Positions 23,484-35,830 of a DNA stretch of 43,934 bases are shown piece by piece; the stretch's first letter is position 1, and each line of letters opens with the position of its first letter. The notes under the pieces are model-generated. The model saw only the letters and a list, made by a program, of their open reading frames with translations. It ran no database searches and had not been told where the DNA came from. A program made the translations under genes and the position numbers. Location: contig NMRA01000058.1 of NCBI GenBank assembly GCA_002633005.1, forward strand, positions 913,108-957,041, written 5' to 3'. This stretch comes from Phoronis australis (taxonomy: Eukaryota; Phoronida; Phoronidae).

Positions 23484-23489
23484 TTTATT
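23484..23489 (-). terminator. Polyadenylation signal AATAAA for the SLC7 gene
   Basis: Read on the minus strand, AATAAA starts about 115 nt after the TAA stop codon of the transporter. Position and sequence fit a canonical 3'-end signal. The cleavage site itself cannot be read. Confidence 0.6.
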
Positions 23490-23602
23490 CAATGCAAACA
23501 CTCATTTTACAGCTTCAGGAATTTCTCAGGCAAGGCAAAGTAGAATTAATGAAGATTCCCAGGATTCTAGGGCGCGAAAACAATTTTTGCAAAATTAAGT
23601 TT

Positions 23603-26600
23603 TTAATCCTCTTTGAATTCCTCTCGCACACAATAAAGAGCCTTCTGCATTCGTACAGTGATAGCGTTGACAGCTTTCGTGAACGATTTCGGTTTCTTCT
23701 GCCACGTGACACCAAGCAGATAGACGGGGATTCCCGCAAGAGCTATGATAATACCCATAAGACTCTCTGTCGGACTGTATGTGAACGGCATGACTAGCAG
23801 GAAAAAGCAAACCAACAGGAAGCAGATGGGGAAGAACAGCGACACCTATGGGTAAAATAATACATTGATTTAGAAACTACAAACTGGAGTTTGGTTTTTG
23901 CACATACAAAGTTAAAGATGCAATTCGCCCTCTTTCGCTTGCTAAAATAAAATCTAATTAGACCGTTCACAATCAAAAATCGAGTATCCTAATATTGCTA
24001 ACAGAGATAGGATTCTGTTTCCATTACCAAAAGAAAATCGAAACTATACCTTGATAGGTCGCACCAGATCGGGTTCCTTCCAGCGAAGGTAGAGCAGTCC
24101 GCTCACAGACAGAGAGATAAACAGCGCCTCCATGAACGTGGCATAGTTGATCAGTGCGTAAACGTCACTCGTACAAAGCATGATCAGCGAGGTAATACCC
24201 TGTGCAAAATAAACACCAAACATGCATTTATAATGCCATAAAACTGCCAAAAGGAAGTTTACGATTTTAAGGAAATGTTTAAAGCAAAAATATCAATTTT
24301 TTTTATTTCAGAGCAACCCACAAAGATTCCCGAATCGTGCAATGTCATTAAATGCACTTGTTTAGGAATTTTAAAACACGTGAACATACTTAAACTAGTT
24401 TCTGGTAAATTGAAAAATGTGATCCACGAATTGAATTTTCAAAGTAAGAAAAATGGTACCTACGCTAAATATGAGGGAAGGCACAGGCGTAAAGTATTTG
24501 GTGTTGATCATGGCCAACGCACCGGGCAGGTTACCGTGACGAGCGCCCACAAAGAACAGTCTGGAAAACAGAAAATCTCACTGGAGGACAGCTAGTGACT
24601 TGTGCTGTACATGTACATAATCAATTACCTTATAAGGAAGGTAGAATGAAAACAGTAAAGTCAATTGGGAAGTTAAAAAAGCACCACACTCAAACATGTT
24701 TTGTTGAAGACTTGACTAAACAAAGGAGATAACATTCGTTTATTACCTAATAATAACAATGAAAATGAGGATTTTGCATACTCGGGTTCGAGGTATTTCA
24801 AACACTTAAAATGCAAAGACACCAAGGTTCTAACCTGGACGAACAAAGAACGCCGCCATTCAAGGCACCAAAGGTGGAACAAGCGACAAACACGGGCATA
24901 ATCCAAGACATAACACCAAGGGTCTTGTCGCTGAACGTCTGCAAAACAAAAATGATGTGAGAGAAGACCTGTAGTTTCAGCCAGTCGTGAACTTTGCCAT
25001 TCTGAGGACACCTTCATTTCAAACATGTTATTGCTTGTAATCACAAAGGAGGTTGGGGTATGGACAAACCAGGCGCGCATTGTCTAGAGTAAGTCTCTTG
25101 TGAGTTTGTCGAAATCACGCGCTACTATGTGACTGAAGCACCAGTAAGTTCGCGAACTCACTGAGAAAAAACGCAGTTTCAACGACTGAGGTTTGGAAGG
25201 CGGGTCTGCAATGTTCAATTATGTAAAGCAACTCACTTATTCCTTTCCATTAGCCAATATTTTAAACAGCAAGTGTCTCTAGACTGGCGTTGCGGAACAC
25301 GCCATTGCTTACCCTAACCTACAAGGAAACATAGTTACCACGGCAACGGCGCTTGAGTCTAACATCTCAAGAGGTGTAAGCACTGCGAAGTAAGACACAT
25401 TAGCCAAGATGTAAACGATCGTCACTAGAGGCATAGAGATCCAGATGGCGCGCGGCAGATTCCTAAAAACGAGCGGTACCTTAACAGTTGTCTGAACTTC
25501 AAACAACTGGGACAAATTATGACAAATTTTCGGATTAGATCTTGGAAGATCTAATCGGATAATTTGTCAAAAGTTTTTAATCCAAAAGTTCATCTTAAAT
25601 ACAGACAAAATGGCTTTAATGGTCAAGGCCATCGTCGTTCTTACTTAAATAATAATAATAATTGACACTTTATTGCTAAGCTGGCTCACGGCAAATTGCA
25701 CTGTATCAAAATGAAGAATATCCAAATTCAAACTAAAATTAATAAAATGTTTCATGGGGAAACAAGTGACAGAAGTTATCAGTATATTATGTTAACAAAT
25801 CGATCCAACTTTGTTTCTATACTTGGTCCATATCACCAAAAGTCGTTCGACAGGTCGCATCTACAATGCAGGAGAGTCCCAAGCACGTGAACATGAGGCT
25901 GCGTTTTCAAAACGAGGAAATGTTCGTACTGACGCACACTCGGCCATTGTCAATATTCAAATTTAATGACTCCTTTATGAAATACCTTGAGTGAACTGTG
26001 TACCGGTAAAATCGAAATCAATGCGGTATTGCAACCTTCCATAAAACGACCATGTTTAATATGGAAATGCATGTAAATATGGGTTCACTAAATGATATAG
26101 ATTTGATGGATGATGAACAACTTTCCGTTCAACTGACCTAAGTGTTTGACGTTTAAAGACACGTGGATAAACATGCAATAAATGTAAAGACTTACTTGTG
26201 TGGTTCTTTTAACTCCTCGGTTAAAAAGTTTAAATAGGTCCTAAAATTAAAAATAATAATCAAGCACTGTGACTGTACTATTTTAACAGTAGAACATATA
26301 AAGCGATCGCTCTTATATGGTTGGATATCCACTACACATGCAACCGTAAACCCTGACCTGGCATAGTAAACAAGCAAATGGACACTAGGTATCAACACTA
26401 TTTTACTGGGATACCAGCCTTTATAAGAATCTGCGCTGAAAATAACAGTGCTGGAGATATTAATCTTTATCTGTGCTGTTAAAATAATAATAAATGGCCA
26501 TTTCAAATATGAAAATACACCTCCCTGATTAAATAACTTCCGTTAGCAAAGAAACGTCGCTAGACTATCGTCAAAATTCAATCTACGACTTATTTGTTGC

Positions 26601-29600
26601 TGCGCAAAAGATTGCCTACATTGCGATTGTAACTTCATGCCTCACGTGCCACTTACCATCCGGAATAGGAGAACCACCCGGAGTAAAACGCAAGCGCAAT
26701 GGCGCCAACTTTAGTGGACGAACCCTCGAAGACCACATCCGCATTCAGATTATGTGTATGGCCTGCAAGTATTTAAAAGTTGGTCTCATTCAGCAAAAAT
26801 TCCTCCTTTACCTGTAGTTCACATGGGCGCACCCAGCGTTCGATATAGGGGGGCTCGAATTCCCGACGTTGTGCACCATTTGCTAAAAGAGCGGGCGGAC
26901 TAAAAAAAAACGGGGCACCTCTGTGGATTGCGCCTTCGCCCTTATTTAGTGGGTTTTTGTCCCATTTTCTCGGTCTTTTTGTCTCTTGAGGGCGGACCTT
27001 TGTGCCCACTTTCCCCAATTGGGGGGCTCGTTCGATTCCCCCGAGCCCCCCTAGCCTTTACCCAGGATTTTGAAATTAGGGTGTCCAAAATGGGTTTCCC
27101 AATATTCCAGTGCGTCCATGATTACGAAGCGTAGCCCCCCAACACCACAGATTTTTTTACAAAAAATGCATAGACCAAGCTGTTTTTACATATAAGTTTA
27201 CAAAACAGCCTACTGTAGTGAGCATTTTTACTAAAAAATCTGTAGACCAAGACTTACAATGCTATCAACCAAGTATAGTATGAGCATAGCAACATTTTAC
27301 ATACTTTCTATATACATTGTATATTTTTCCTGCTTTGAAAAAGAGCCCCTACTGTGAGCCCTCAGAGGCTTCCTAGTATTCATTACAATGTGTGAGTCCA
27401 AACTTGAAAGGTTCCTATTGACAGTGGGCGTCCAAATGATACATTGGGCGTCCTTGCCAGGGCGTCCAGATTAGTGCTAGGGCGTCCAAATGGACGTACG
27501 CTGCATAAAGGCACCCCCCCCCCTGGGTGCGCGCATGGTTCACTGGATAACAACTACATGACGGCACACGTGACGCGCAGTAAACAAAGTAATAATTCAT
27601 GGAAAGCCACAGTAGATAAAGCGGATGTCAGGTCGTTGTCGGGCTGGAACAAACAAGACAAGGTTGTAACTTGTAACCCACATAGTTTGCATACGCCCTG
27701 GTAAATCTACTGCCGTTTACATATAAGCTTTGGTCGCTATTTCGATCGCTACTTTAATACCAATGCAAATTTTTTATTCAAATTCCACCTATAATCGCCG
27801 CTTCGCCAGCTTTTAAATGTATAGTTGGATCAGGGAGATACATATTTCGGAAAAACGATGGAAAGCGATGCTCGTTCTCAACTCAGCATGACTAAGTAAT
27901 TCACTGTAGAACGCCTGGGTTCGAAAGCCTTTGAAACTCTTAACTTTGACTTACACCTAACGTCAGGGACGATTTAAAGAAACATATTCAATCAAATAAT
28001 CGCCATTTATCAACACAGCTCTCGCCTTCGACCATCGACTTGAGAACGCCTCGCTCGTAACACTAAAAATTACAATTTCCAATGGGAGAACTTAAGTCGT
28101 GGACTGCATCCGAAAAGCGACTGGGCTAAGTCCATTTCCACCACATACCCCGGCGTCAAGTTTCGGCAACACACGTCAAGTCGTTTCGCTGGTGACTGAC
28201 AGACATGGAATTTCTAATCGAAAACTAAAGCCGCTAACTGGGGGTACCAAGGTAGTCGAATCCTTTCGAAAATCAACATGAGTGCTGGCGCACCCCAGCC
28301 AGGTAACTCTGTGTAAATTTCACCATTATTGGTCTAAGGATTTTCGAGATAATCAACGCACAAGCAAAGGTTACGATGGACGGACGGACGGAATGATGAT
28401 AACATGCGACCGAAAATTAACAACAGTTGCTGTGGCGAATTTGAAGATAGCAAACGAAAAACTTGAAACAAACACATGAGTGGTTAAAACAGAGATTGTA
28501 AGAACATGCTTTTGTTAGACGCTCGGCGAGGCGATGAAAATGGTAAGGTGAAGAAATACAATACTTACCCATGCATAGTCGGACTATTCCAGTGATAATG
28601 ATAATAACCAAAGCCAACAATTTGGTGATCGTGAAAATGTCCTGGACCTTTGCGGCTAGTCTTACATTCCAACAGTTCACTGCCGTCAAAAATACTGAAA
28701 ACAAAGCCATTGGTAGATTAGAAATAACCGAAGACGATTTCTTTCAACATTCGATCAACTCATTCCGCAAAAGAAAAATGTTTCAAGACATAATTAGCGT
28801 TTTGTACACAAATGAGTGAGCACATGGACAAGATGCCCTTTCGTAAACACAATTGAAATGACTCGCGGCGTTATCCGGTTATTCACTGCAATCCAGCAAG
28901 CAAAATAAAAATGAAAAGCCCTATTCGTTTTTAATAATGGTTATTCAATGCATACCGATGTTAAAAAAATTGATTGTTCTTGGTGGCAATTGGTTTTGAC
29001 GAAAGAGCGAATTTCGCGAAATGAATGTCGAAACGTGGGATACCCGCGAAAGTCAGTAACGCACAAGAATTTTCAGAACACCGAAATGCCAAGAGACTGA
29101 CACAAAAAATGATTTGGCTTCTGTTAATAATAAAAATAATCATTCCCAAAGAAATCGCTACCAAACTTCACAAAGCAGAACTGCTGCGAGTGGATGGCAT
29201 TTCTACCAAATTACAGAAATAGTGTTGAGTTGTTCCCGGTGTATTGCCCATTTTTAAAGTCGTTATCACCAATGTCCTAACGTTAAAACATCACAATTCA
29301 ACACATGCGAGTTTGCTTTTCCAAAGCAACGTTACCGAGTTGTTAACGTCATTTATATTTGTTCAAACTGGTTACAATCCACAGCATGGAATTTCCCCTG
29401 AAACTAAGACGACCTGACAAAGCAAATTCTTAAGCCTGGTGTGAGACAATAACCCCGTCAGTTCTTTGCAAGTGAAAAGATCCACCGTTTTGCTGCAAGC
29501 ACACTCGCAGGGGTAGGGTCAAGTTAATGATCACTCGACTATCTTCGCCGAGGAATATATAGCTGACTTTTGAAGTGACTCAACGCTGTTTGGGCTACTT

Positions 29601-31899
29601 GTATAGACCTGGTCTTTCGAATAAACATATACATGTAGAGCAGATGCAAAGGGTGGTCCTTATTACATTCCAACTAAAGGGAGCAATAATATCTAGATAA
29701 CTTAAAATAGACTCCAAAAACAGCAATGGTCTCATCAACAGAAACACACCTGCCAACTTTCATAGTGATTCTTCATGTAGTTTGGAGGATTGAGAGGCGG
29801 ACGACAGAGAACAGACTAAAAAAAAATAAGTAGGCCACCAGGATAAAACAGGCTGAAACGTGGCAGATGCTGTCGCGTACATGGTATCAACTTATTTGCC
29901 ATAAAAAACTTGGAAAATATTATGGCAAACTCAAAGAAAACTAAATTGTCGGATTTGTCCCAAAGTCCACATACTTTGTACACTCCTCGAAAAGTACACA
30001 TACCAACTTTCATGAACATCCGTAAAGGAAATTGGTGGTCATTGATCTACCAAAATTGTCATTAGGGGCACCACAGCAATCCGACACGCCCAAAAATCAT
30101 CGTTGGCAATTTCCGTAACGATCCGTAAAGAGGTGTAGCCGATAGAGAGGCGGACGCCAAAAAACAAACAAGAAAATAATGAAAATGACCATTCGGTGAC
30201 CCAAAATACGTCGAATTCATCCGAATAGAAAGGTGCCATCGTCTCTTTTGGTGGCACTGTTCAGTTAAGATTGTCGCCGCTGTCCCTAGATATTAAATAT
30301 TTGGGGTAGGCCAGGTTTGGCGGCATTAGGTTCAGTATCCCAAGTCTCACGTCATACTCGAAAATAGTGTAACACTTTAATATACATGTATATGAGCAGA
30401 GATGAACATTGGTTGAGTAGTTTGCAGTATACACAGGGCTTGGAATGACTAATAACAAAAAAGAGGAAATTTTTCAAGGCGATGCATCGTTCCACAATTA
30501 AATAGGCTTGTGTGATATAAATATTTTTGTGTTGTAAGATTTAACGGAGACAAACGTTTTTGCATGAACAAAGTCAAAACAATGACAAAAAGAGACGAAA
30601 AAAGAGGAAACTGGAAATCAAATAAGAGGAAATCGAAAAAAAGACGAATTCCTATTAAAAGAAGAAAATTTCTAGCACTGTATACAGCTGGAAGATTCGT
30701 GAATAGTTGGCCACAATTCAGAGGGTTGAGAAGGGTCGCGTCATGCAGCGTGTGGCAGGCTTTGAGAAACATGATTAAATGTACACTATTGTACAAAAAC
30801 AAGCTAATGAAATAGGTTCACAATGTTTTTGTTCACATCACCACCATAATCCGATCGTGATGAATAGTTACCTCCATATTGTTTCACTTTATACTTGTTT
30901 ATTCAGAAGTATATTTATTGTGACGTCTGCACAATTTAGTAGGTACAAGCTGAATACATAGACGCAGCAAATCACCGCACACATTATGCCAAACGCAATA
31001 CATCACGGAAGTTTTAATTAATCGAGCCTACAATTTCTTTGCCCCAAGCCACACAAATATACTATTTAAAATGGTGCTCTAAAAGCAGTGCGATATACTT
31101 GTTGGTTATCGTCTGTTCACACAACACGCCATCACGGCACAGACAAGACTAGTACCTATGATACGAGGATCAATGAATCCATCTGTGTAAATAATATTAT
31201 CACGCCTAGAGCACAACCCAGACACGTGTTCGAATTCGGTTAAAACATTTCGCAGTTAAATTTCCACTTTACTTACCCATCAATAAACAAGGTTTCTACG
31301 AGATCTATTTTCATTTTGTAACACACAACTCAACGTAAATTTGTTAACATCATTGAATGAACAAAATAACGCAGGTTACCAGCAAAAAAACTTGTTCTCA
31401 ACTTACTGATGGCGACAGCCGCAAGAAGGGTGATGGGTACTTCCGGTACGTCGCAGTCTGGGAACAACGGTTTGAGAATGTAGTTGGCAAACACAAGTGC
31501 AATTGCGGCATTCGCGGCGGGGAACACACAAACCAACATCACCCACAAAAACAGGAATCCGGGTAGGTTACCATAGGCTTTGCGTAAGTACGCATAATCT
31601 GCTCCCGACTCTAAGATTGAGCTTCCGAGCTCCGCATAGCAAGTGGCTCCTATAGCGGCGATGAAACCACATAGCGTCCAAACTATCAACGAGAGTCCAA
31701 CCGAGCCCGACTCTATGAGGACTCCCTTGGGAGACACAAAAATACCACTACCGATGATACCGCCGACGATAATGGCAACGCCGTTTAACAAACTCAGTTC
31801 CTTCTTCAGAACGATTCTAGATCCGCCGGATTCCGAAGAGTTATCCTGGTAGCCACTGTCGGAATTTCCGTTGTCTTCTTTGCGACCCTCCGCGTCCAT
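23603..31899 (-). CDS. LAT-type amino-acid transporter light chain (SLC7 family), nine coding exons, complete
   Basis: Membrane exchanger of the SLC7 L-type group, closest by eye to LAT1/LAT2 (SLC7A5/8) with some y+LAT/asc-like features. Exons, minus strand: 31899-31407, 28694-28569, 26762-26657, 26240-26196 (45 nt), 25462-25339, 24938-24835, 24560-24464, 24199-24050 and 23845-23603 (TAA). All borders are GT-AG and phases join to 495 residues, the usual family length with 12 expected membrane segments. Seen: the substrate-binding GSGIF at 50-54 in TM1, CYAELG at 87-92, KPLFPDC with Cys149 in the loop where the family forms a disulphide with the SLC3A2 heavy chain, TAVNCW, Phe237 at the position of the LAT1 gating Phe in TM6, NYLNF-like [20 protein letters not shown], and LRWKEPD before the last helices. 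The first 30 residues are cytosolic and Ser-rich. An in-frame stop lies just upstream of the ATG. Exact substrate subclass is uncertain. Confidence 0.92.
25521..25570. repeat. 50-bp hairpin in SLC7 intron 4
   Basis: The arms tgacaaattttcggattagatctt and its near-complement meet around a 2-base centre: 11 inner bp are perfect (gattagatctt / aagatctaatc) and outer tgacaaatt pairs with aatttgtca. It resembles the tip-to-tip ends of a tiny inverted-repeat element or a stable cruciform. It lies just upstream of exon 5 in the transcribed direction, about 60 nt from the acceptor. Confidence 0.75.
26823..27537. mobile_element. 715-bp non-autonomous DNA transposon in SLC7 intron 2
   Basis: Terminal inverted repeats: atgggcgcacccag at the left end (from 26823) and ctgggtgcgcgcat at the right end (to 27536), one mismatch. 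GTTCAC is duplicated directly at both borders (26817-26822 and 27538-27543); the next two bases extend it imperfectly to 8 bp (TAGTTCAC / TGGTTCAC), which would suit a hAT-type insertion. Poly-C/poly-G tracts lie next to both ends. The interior has near-duplicate segments (ttac-aaaaaat-tagaccaag) and several gggcgtcca words near 27425-27490, but no open frame. Confidence 0.75.
28270..28400. repeat. Fragment of the GGACGGACGG dispersed repeat
   Basis: The stretch near 28370-28390 reads gatggacggacggacggaatg, matching the end of the element at 38865-38880. The preceding sequence (aatttcaccattattggtc...ttttcgagataatc) is typical of a decayed repeat. Located in SLC7 intron 2. Confidence 0.5.
29740..30260. 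repeat. Dispersed repeat in SLC7 intron 1, same family as 37985-38915
   Basis: Words such as ccaactttcatgaacatccgtaaagg, ggtgtagccgatagagagg cggacgcc and aaaatgaccattcggtgacccaaaatac have counterparts in the 38.0-38.9 kb element (gatggagagtggatgc, aaaatggccactagatgacgcaaaatac). It appears as two or three degenerate tandem subunits. Open frames across it have no family resemblance. Confidence 0.6.
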
Positions 31900-31931
31900 G
31901 CCTGTCTGGGTATGAATCCACAACTAGATTG

Positions 31932-31950
31932 CCTGCAAATCATGTCAGGA
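31932..31950 (-). promoter_or_regulatory. Possible 3' splice site in the SLC7 5' leader
   Basis: Reading the minus strand toward the start codon, a pyrimidine-rich stretch ends in tttgcag immediately before position 31932, 33 nt upstream of the ATG. The coding exon may therefore be preceded by a noncoding first exon further right. Only RNA data can decide. Confidence 0.35.
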
Positions 31951-33600
31951 ATAGTAACAACGTATATGTACTATAATAGACAGGAAATATGTCATTCAAA
32001 CAACGGGCAACATGTGGGTGATTACGAAACACAAAACTTGACGCCCGCGACACTCAAGCGTCCAGGTGTTGTCTATTTGAGGATATTGTTCCTACTCATG
32101 ATTGAAAACCGTCAGCTAAAGCACAGAATTTTTATCTGAAGGAGAGCCAGTGGTACGAAATATTCGCAATACCTGCAAACATAAATGTTACCGCGCACGC
32201 GCGCACGTGTGTGTGCATATGTGTGTGCGTGCGTGGAACAAACAAACCTACCACGAGCCAGTACTACAATGCACACGCCCGAGCAACCGCTGCACATTTC
32301 ATGAGTTATAGTTAAGAATAAATAATTTTTTATCACCTACATGATGTCGATCACAACGCCATTATGCAAATAATGTTTTCATGCAAAAAATGAAAATAAA
32401 CGCCTCGCTGAAATCGACGCAAGTTCGAGAAGGTCCACCGATTAACATGAAAACAAGTAACTTACACATTCAGCCAGGTTCGAGAATGTAGAGTGAACTT
32501 ACACATTCAGCCAGAGATTCGAAAATATAAAGTGAACTTAGAACTGTTCAATTTTCGATGTGGCTTTCAGGGACAAAACGCATTTGTAGAGAACAATAAC
32601 CAATTGTTGATAAAAAAGCTGTCGTCGATACCGGGCTATTTTTAGAATCTGGCCTGTGGGACATGGCACGGAGGTTGATACAACCGGCTGCTTTGTTCGT
32701 ACCAGCGACGGCCTGAGGATAGGACATATTCGCAAAAGAAATACTACCGGTCGGATGCAAAGAAAACTGAACGAGACTTAAAACGCGTTAAATCTGGCTA
32801 CTAAGTTGAAACGTCATGTACTCAAGGGATTGCGGGAAAGCGGTCATCCAAAGCAGGGCCCCTAGTAGGCGGTGGAACATCCTGTCTATTCTGAACGCAG
32901 ACAAGTAATATTTTTGAAGGTATGGCCAGGTTTGGCGGCAGTTTTGAGATGTGTACATTACAAGTAGGTTCAGTGAATGTGCTTTGATGAGTTTGAAAAC
33001 CTGCTGAGAACGAGAAAAGTCCACCAGTTCGGGTGTAGATACACTTTTGTTCAAAATGACGGCCCCCTGTACGTGCTGTAGCTTTGGTGCATTGTTGCTC
33101 AATGACCAATGAACCTGCTGCATAGGCAGCCCTCAAATAACCCGAAATTGCAAAAATATGATTGGTCGGAAGCAGTCCTTTTAGACAGTTTCTGAAACTG
33201 GCTGGAGGCGAAAACACCGAATGCCGAATGCCCGAAAAATTGCACCGCTCTCCTTGAAGCGGTTCCTCATGGTTGTAACAACATCGTCAGTTTCTCATTT
33301 TTCAGAAGAGGCAGGCTCATCCAATGCTTGTTCAATTCACCATCCACGACTTTTCGTCGTTTGATTCTCGAACCCTTCCATTTGATTACGCCTTTAAATA
33401 AAATCTCCTTTGATGTCTTTGAGTATTTTGTGTGGATATTGGCGTAGCTTTTGTAACTGTTCAACTGCACTACGACATACAGGTAACAACATAGCATGGG
33501 CGAAGTCCTTGAGAACACATTGGAGCCTAGGCATTGATTCAAATGTCACGATTGCACGAAGACTTTTCGAAACAGATAGGATGTGCATTGCCTGAACAGG
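31951..33600. other. Upstream flank of the SLC7 gene, no gene recognised
   Basis: Holds a (CG/CA/GT)-rich simple repeat around 32190-32240, a tandem pair of acttacacattcagcca words near 32460-32515, and an aggtttggcggca-containing repeat near 32925-32945 that also occurs at 30305-30325. Promoter or a noncoding exon of the transporter may lie here, but no motif is decisive. Confidence 0.5.
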
Positions 33601-33640
33601 CCCGTAGCTAGGGGGGTTAGGGGGGGTTCGATCGAAAACC

Positions 33641-33650
33641 NCCCCCCCCC
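33641..33650. other. Ambiguous base in a poly-C run
   Basis: An N at 33641 followed by at least nine C bases. It marks unresolved length of a homopolymer in the assembly and interrupts no gene. Confidence 0.9.
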
Positions 33651-34228
33651 TCCGCGGGAAAGATCCAGCCACGACCTATCCGTTAAAGATGGGATGTAGA
33701 TAGACAACAACAACAAAATTGTTGCAGTTATTGGTACCACTAACTACAATGATAACTAAGTAACTTATAATTTTGAATTTAGTTCACGTAATTATCGGGC
33801 CGTACACAGTCAACTTCGCCCGAATGGTGCTTGATGATAGGATCGTGAAGACTATTAGAGGAGGCTTTATGTTATTCATCGGTACTGAACGCGTGTGGTG
33901 GTTACAACATAGGGTACCAAGGGAGTCTAGAAGTAAATGTCTATACCTAAATAGGCTATATAGCAGCGAGAGAGCTCCCAAAAGGTAGTTCCGAGTGAAC
34001 GTCTTAAAATCGACCAAGAAACAAAATAGCAAAAAAGTAGGTTTATCTGCTATTTTGATAGTGGCAGAGTACGGTAAAGTGCAGACATTTTCAAATTTCC
34101 GGCCGCTTTGGTTGTGGATTGGTGGATGACATGCAATTGCGTATACACGTGTGTGCGTTTCCATTCTTTTATATTCAGTACACTATAGGCAGTCCTACGT
34201 CGTTGCTCAAAAATCAGACATTTAACTA

Positions 34229-34366
34229 CATGGGCGGCGCACCATAGGGGGTTGGGGGGGCTATAGTCCCCACTTTCTTCAGTGTTGCGCCGCCCATGGT
34301 CTATGCCGGGGGGCGGTGCACCACAGGGGGATATAGCCCTCACTTTTTTCAGTGCTGCACAACCAT
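34229..34366. mobile_element. 70-bp foldback unit plus a degenerate neighbour
   Basis: 34229-34298 begins CATGGGCGGCGCA and ends TGCGCCGCCCATG, a perfect 13-bp inverted repeat around a core containing ccatagggggttgggggg and agtccccactttcttcagtg. A second, decayed unit (ggggcggtgcacc ... gtgctgcacaaccatg) follows to about 34366. Two further copies lie at 37578-37720. Confidence 0.78.
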
Positions 34367-35830
34367 GAACTACCGTATTTTCTTGCATTTAGAAAACCCC
34401 GACGAACATGTTCATATTATTAGAGAAAAGTAGGTCTAGACCTAATAAAATCTTTGGTCAACGAAGAAAGTCTTCTCTTGTCAATCAGTGCCGATGGCGA
34501 ACAGCCTCGCAGGCGTCATACGAGCAAAAAACTTGATGGAAAAGATTTCCAAGGTTATAGGTCACTATTCCGAATGTTCATCACTCCGAAAGTCCACTAC
34601 TCAGAAGTTACTGCGAAGGTTCGCTACCTTCAAAAGTTCAATCTACTTCGAATGTCCACAATTCCCTAACCCAAACTCCGACAGTTCATTACTCTGCCTT
34701 GTCTGCTAACGAGTCGTACCTGACATGAGAAAAGTATTGTATTTGTGCCCATTAAGTAAAAATTTCAAGGGTTAGGGAGTACAAAAGTTGAATTAGTTCT
34801 TAAAACATCGATTACATTGTTTACAAATGAGCTCAGTTCCAATCACTGCCAATCGTGAATCTTAAATCTAACGACTCATTCACTCTCAAGCAGGGACATC
34901 ACGTCAGGACTTCAGCGACCAATAGCGGCGATTTAAAATTTAAGACGACTGAACGGGACTCTCCGACTTCGTGAAGACTGTCAGGGACAGGGTAGCCTAC
35001 TAACTACATTTAGTTTCGACCCGACCAGGCGCGTGGTTCCGATGGGTGAGTTCGAGGGGCAGCAGCCCTAAACTAGCTCAGTCACGCTGTGAAATGATGC
35101 GTTCCAAGAATGGATTTGATGAATGTATCGTGATTGACATTTCAATATTCCTACTTCTTAATCTCTTAAAAATTCAAGTACATAACCATTTTCCGTATTC
35201 GAAAGACATGCGGGCATGAAATCCGGGCGTTGTTTGAGCATAGGTACACGACCTAGTGCATTTAATAACCGAAGTGTCGTTTATTTCTACATGTAAAAGG
35301 GGATGTCTGACACTCCCAAGTCCGAAATTTTAGATCTTTTCGGAGTAGTGGACCTTCGGAATAGTGAACCTTCAGAGTAGTGAACCATTGGAATACTGAG
35401 TTGTTCCCATTTCCAGCGATGCAAAATACAACCAGATTAAAATATTCAAGTCGGTCATGCTTCGATTAAATATTTCCGACCGAGTATGTAATGAGGTACG
35501 TGTAATCACTCATTTACACGCCCGGTTTGAAAGTTTGGCAGAGGGCAACGTGGAAACATTCTCTTTATGGACCACATTATATCCGAATTTGGGTCCCCGT
35601 TCTTTGTGAGCAACCGTAAGGGCATCCTCATTTCTGGTATTACGAATTCCGTCTGATCAGTTGCGAACATAGAGTTGAAAGTCGTCGTTGTGTATATAGA
35701 TTTCCCTCCCCCAAGAGAAACTGCGTCAAGGGCCTTGGCGAAAACTCTACAGTGTCGACGTTTGTAAAACATCAAAGGTTGCCGTACCAGAAATTCGAAC
35801 CGCCCCCCACGCAATGCTGGCTACGCGCCT

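Larger units (their letters stand above)
20106..23602. other. Intergenic region between the convergent LCMT2 and SLC7 genes
   Basis: No coding exon was recognised here. It holds the 3' UTRs of both genes, an inverted-repeat element at 20482-20732, tetranucleotide microsatellites at 22388-22470 and otherwise unique AT-rich sequence. No AATAAA is evident soon after the LCMT2 stop codon, so that gene may use a variant signal. The small open frames across the region show no family resemblance. Confidence 0.6.

Noticed and set aside
32822-33217. 131-residue minus-strand open frame upstream of the transporter
   Set aside because: Part of it is a dispersed repeat also present near 30305, and the rest has no domain-like pattern or splice support.
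35506-35814. 102-residue minus-strand open frame overlapping the hAT remnant
   Set aside because: The same DNA recurs at 39340-39650 without an open frame, so it is repeat sequence and not conserved as protein.
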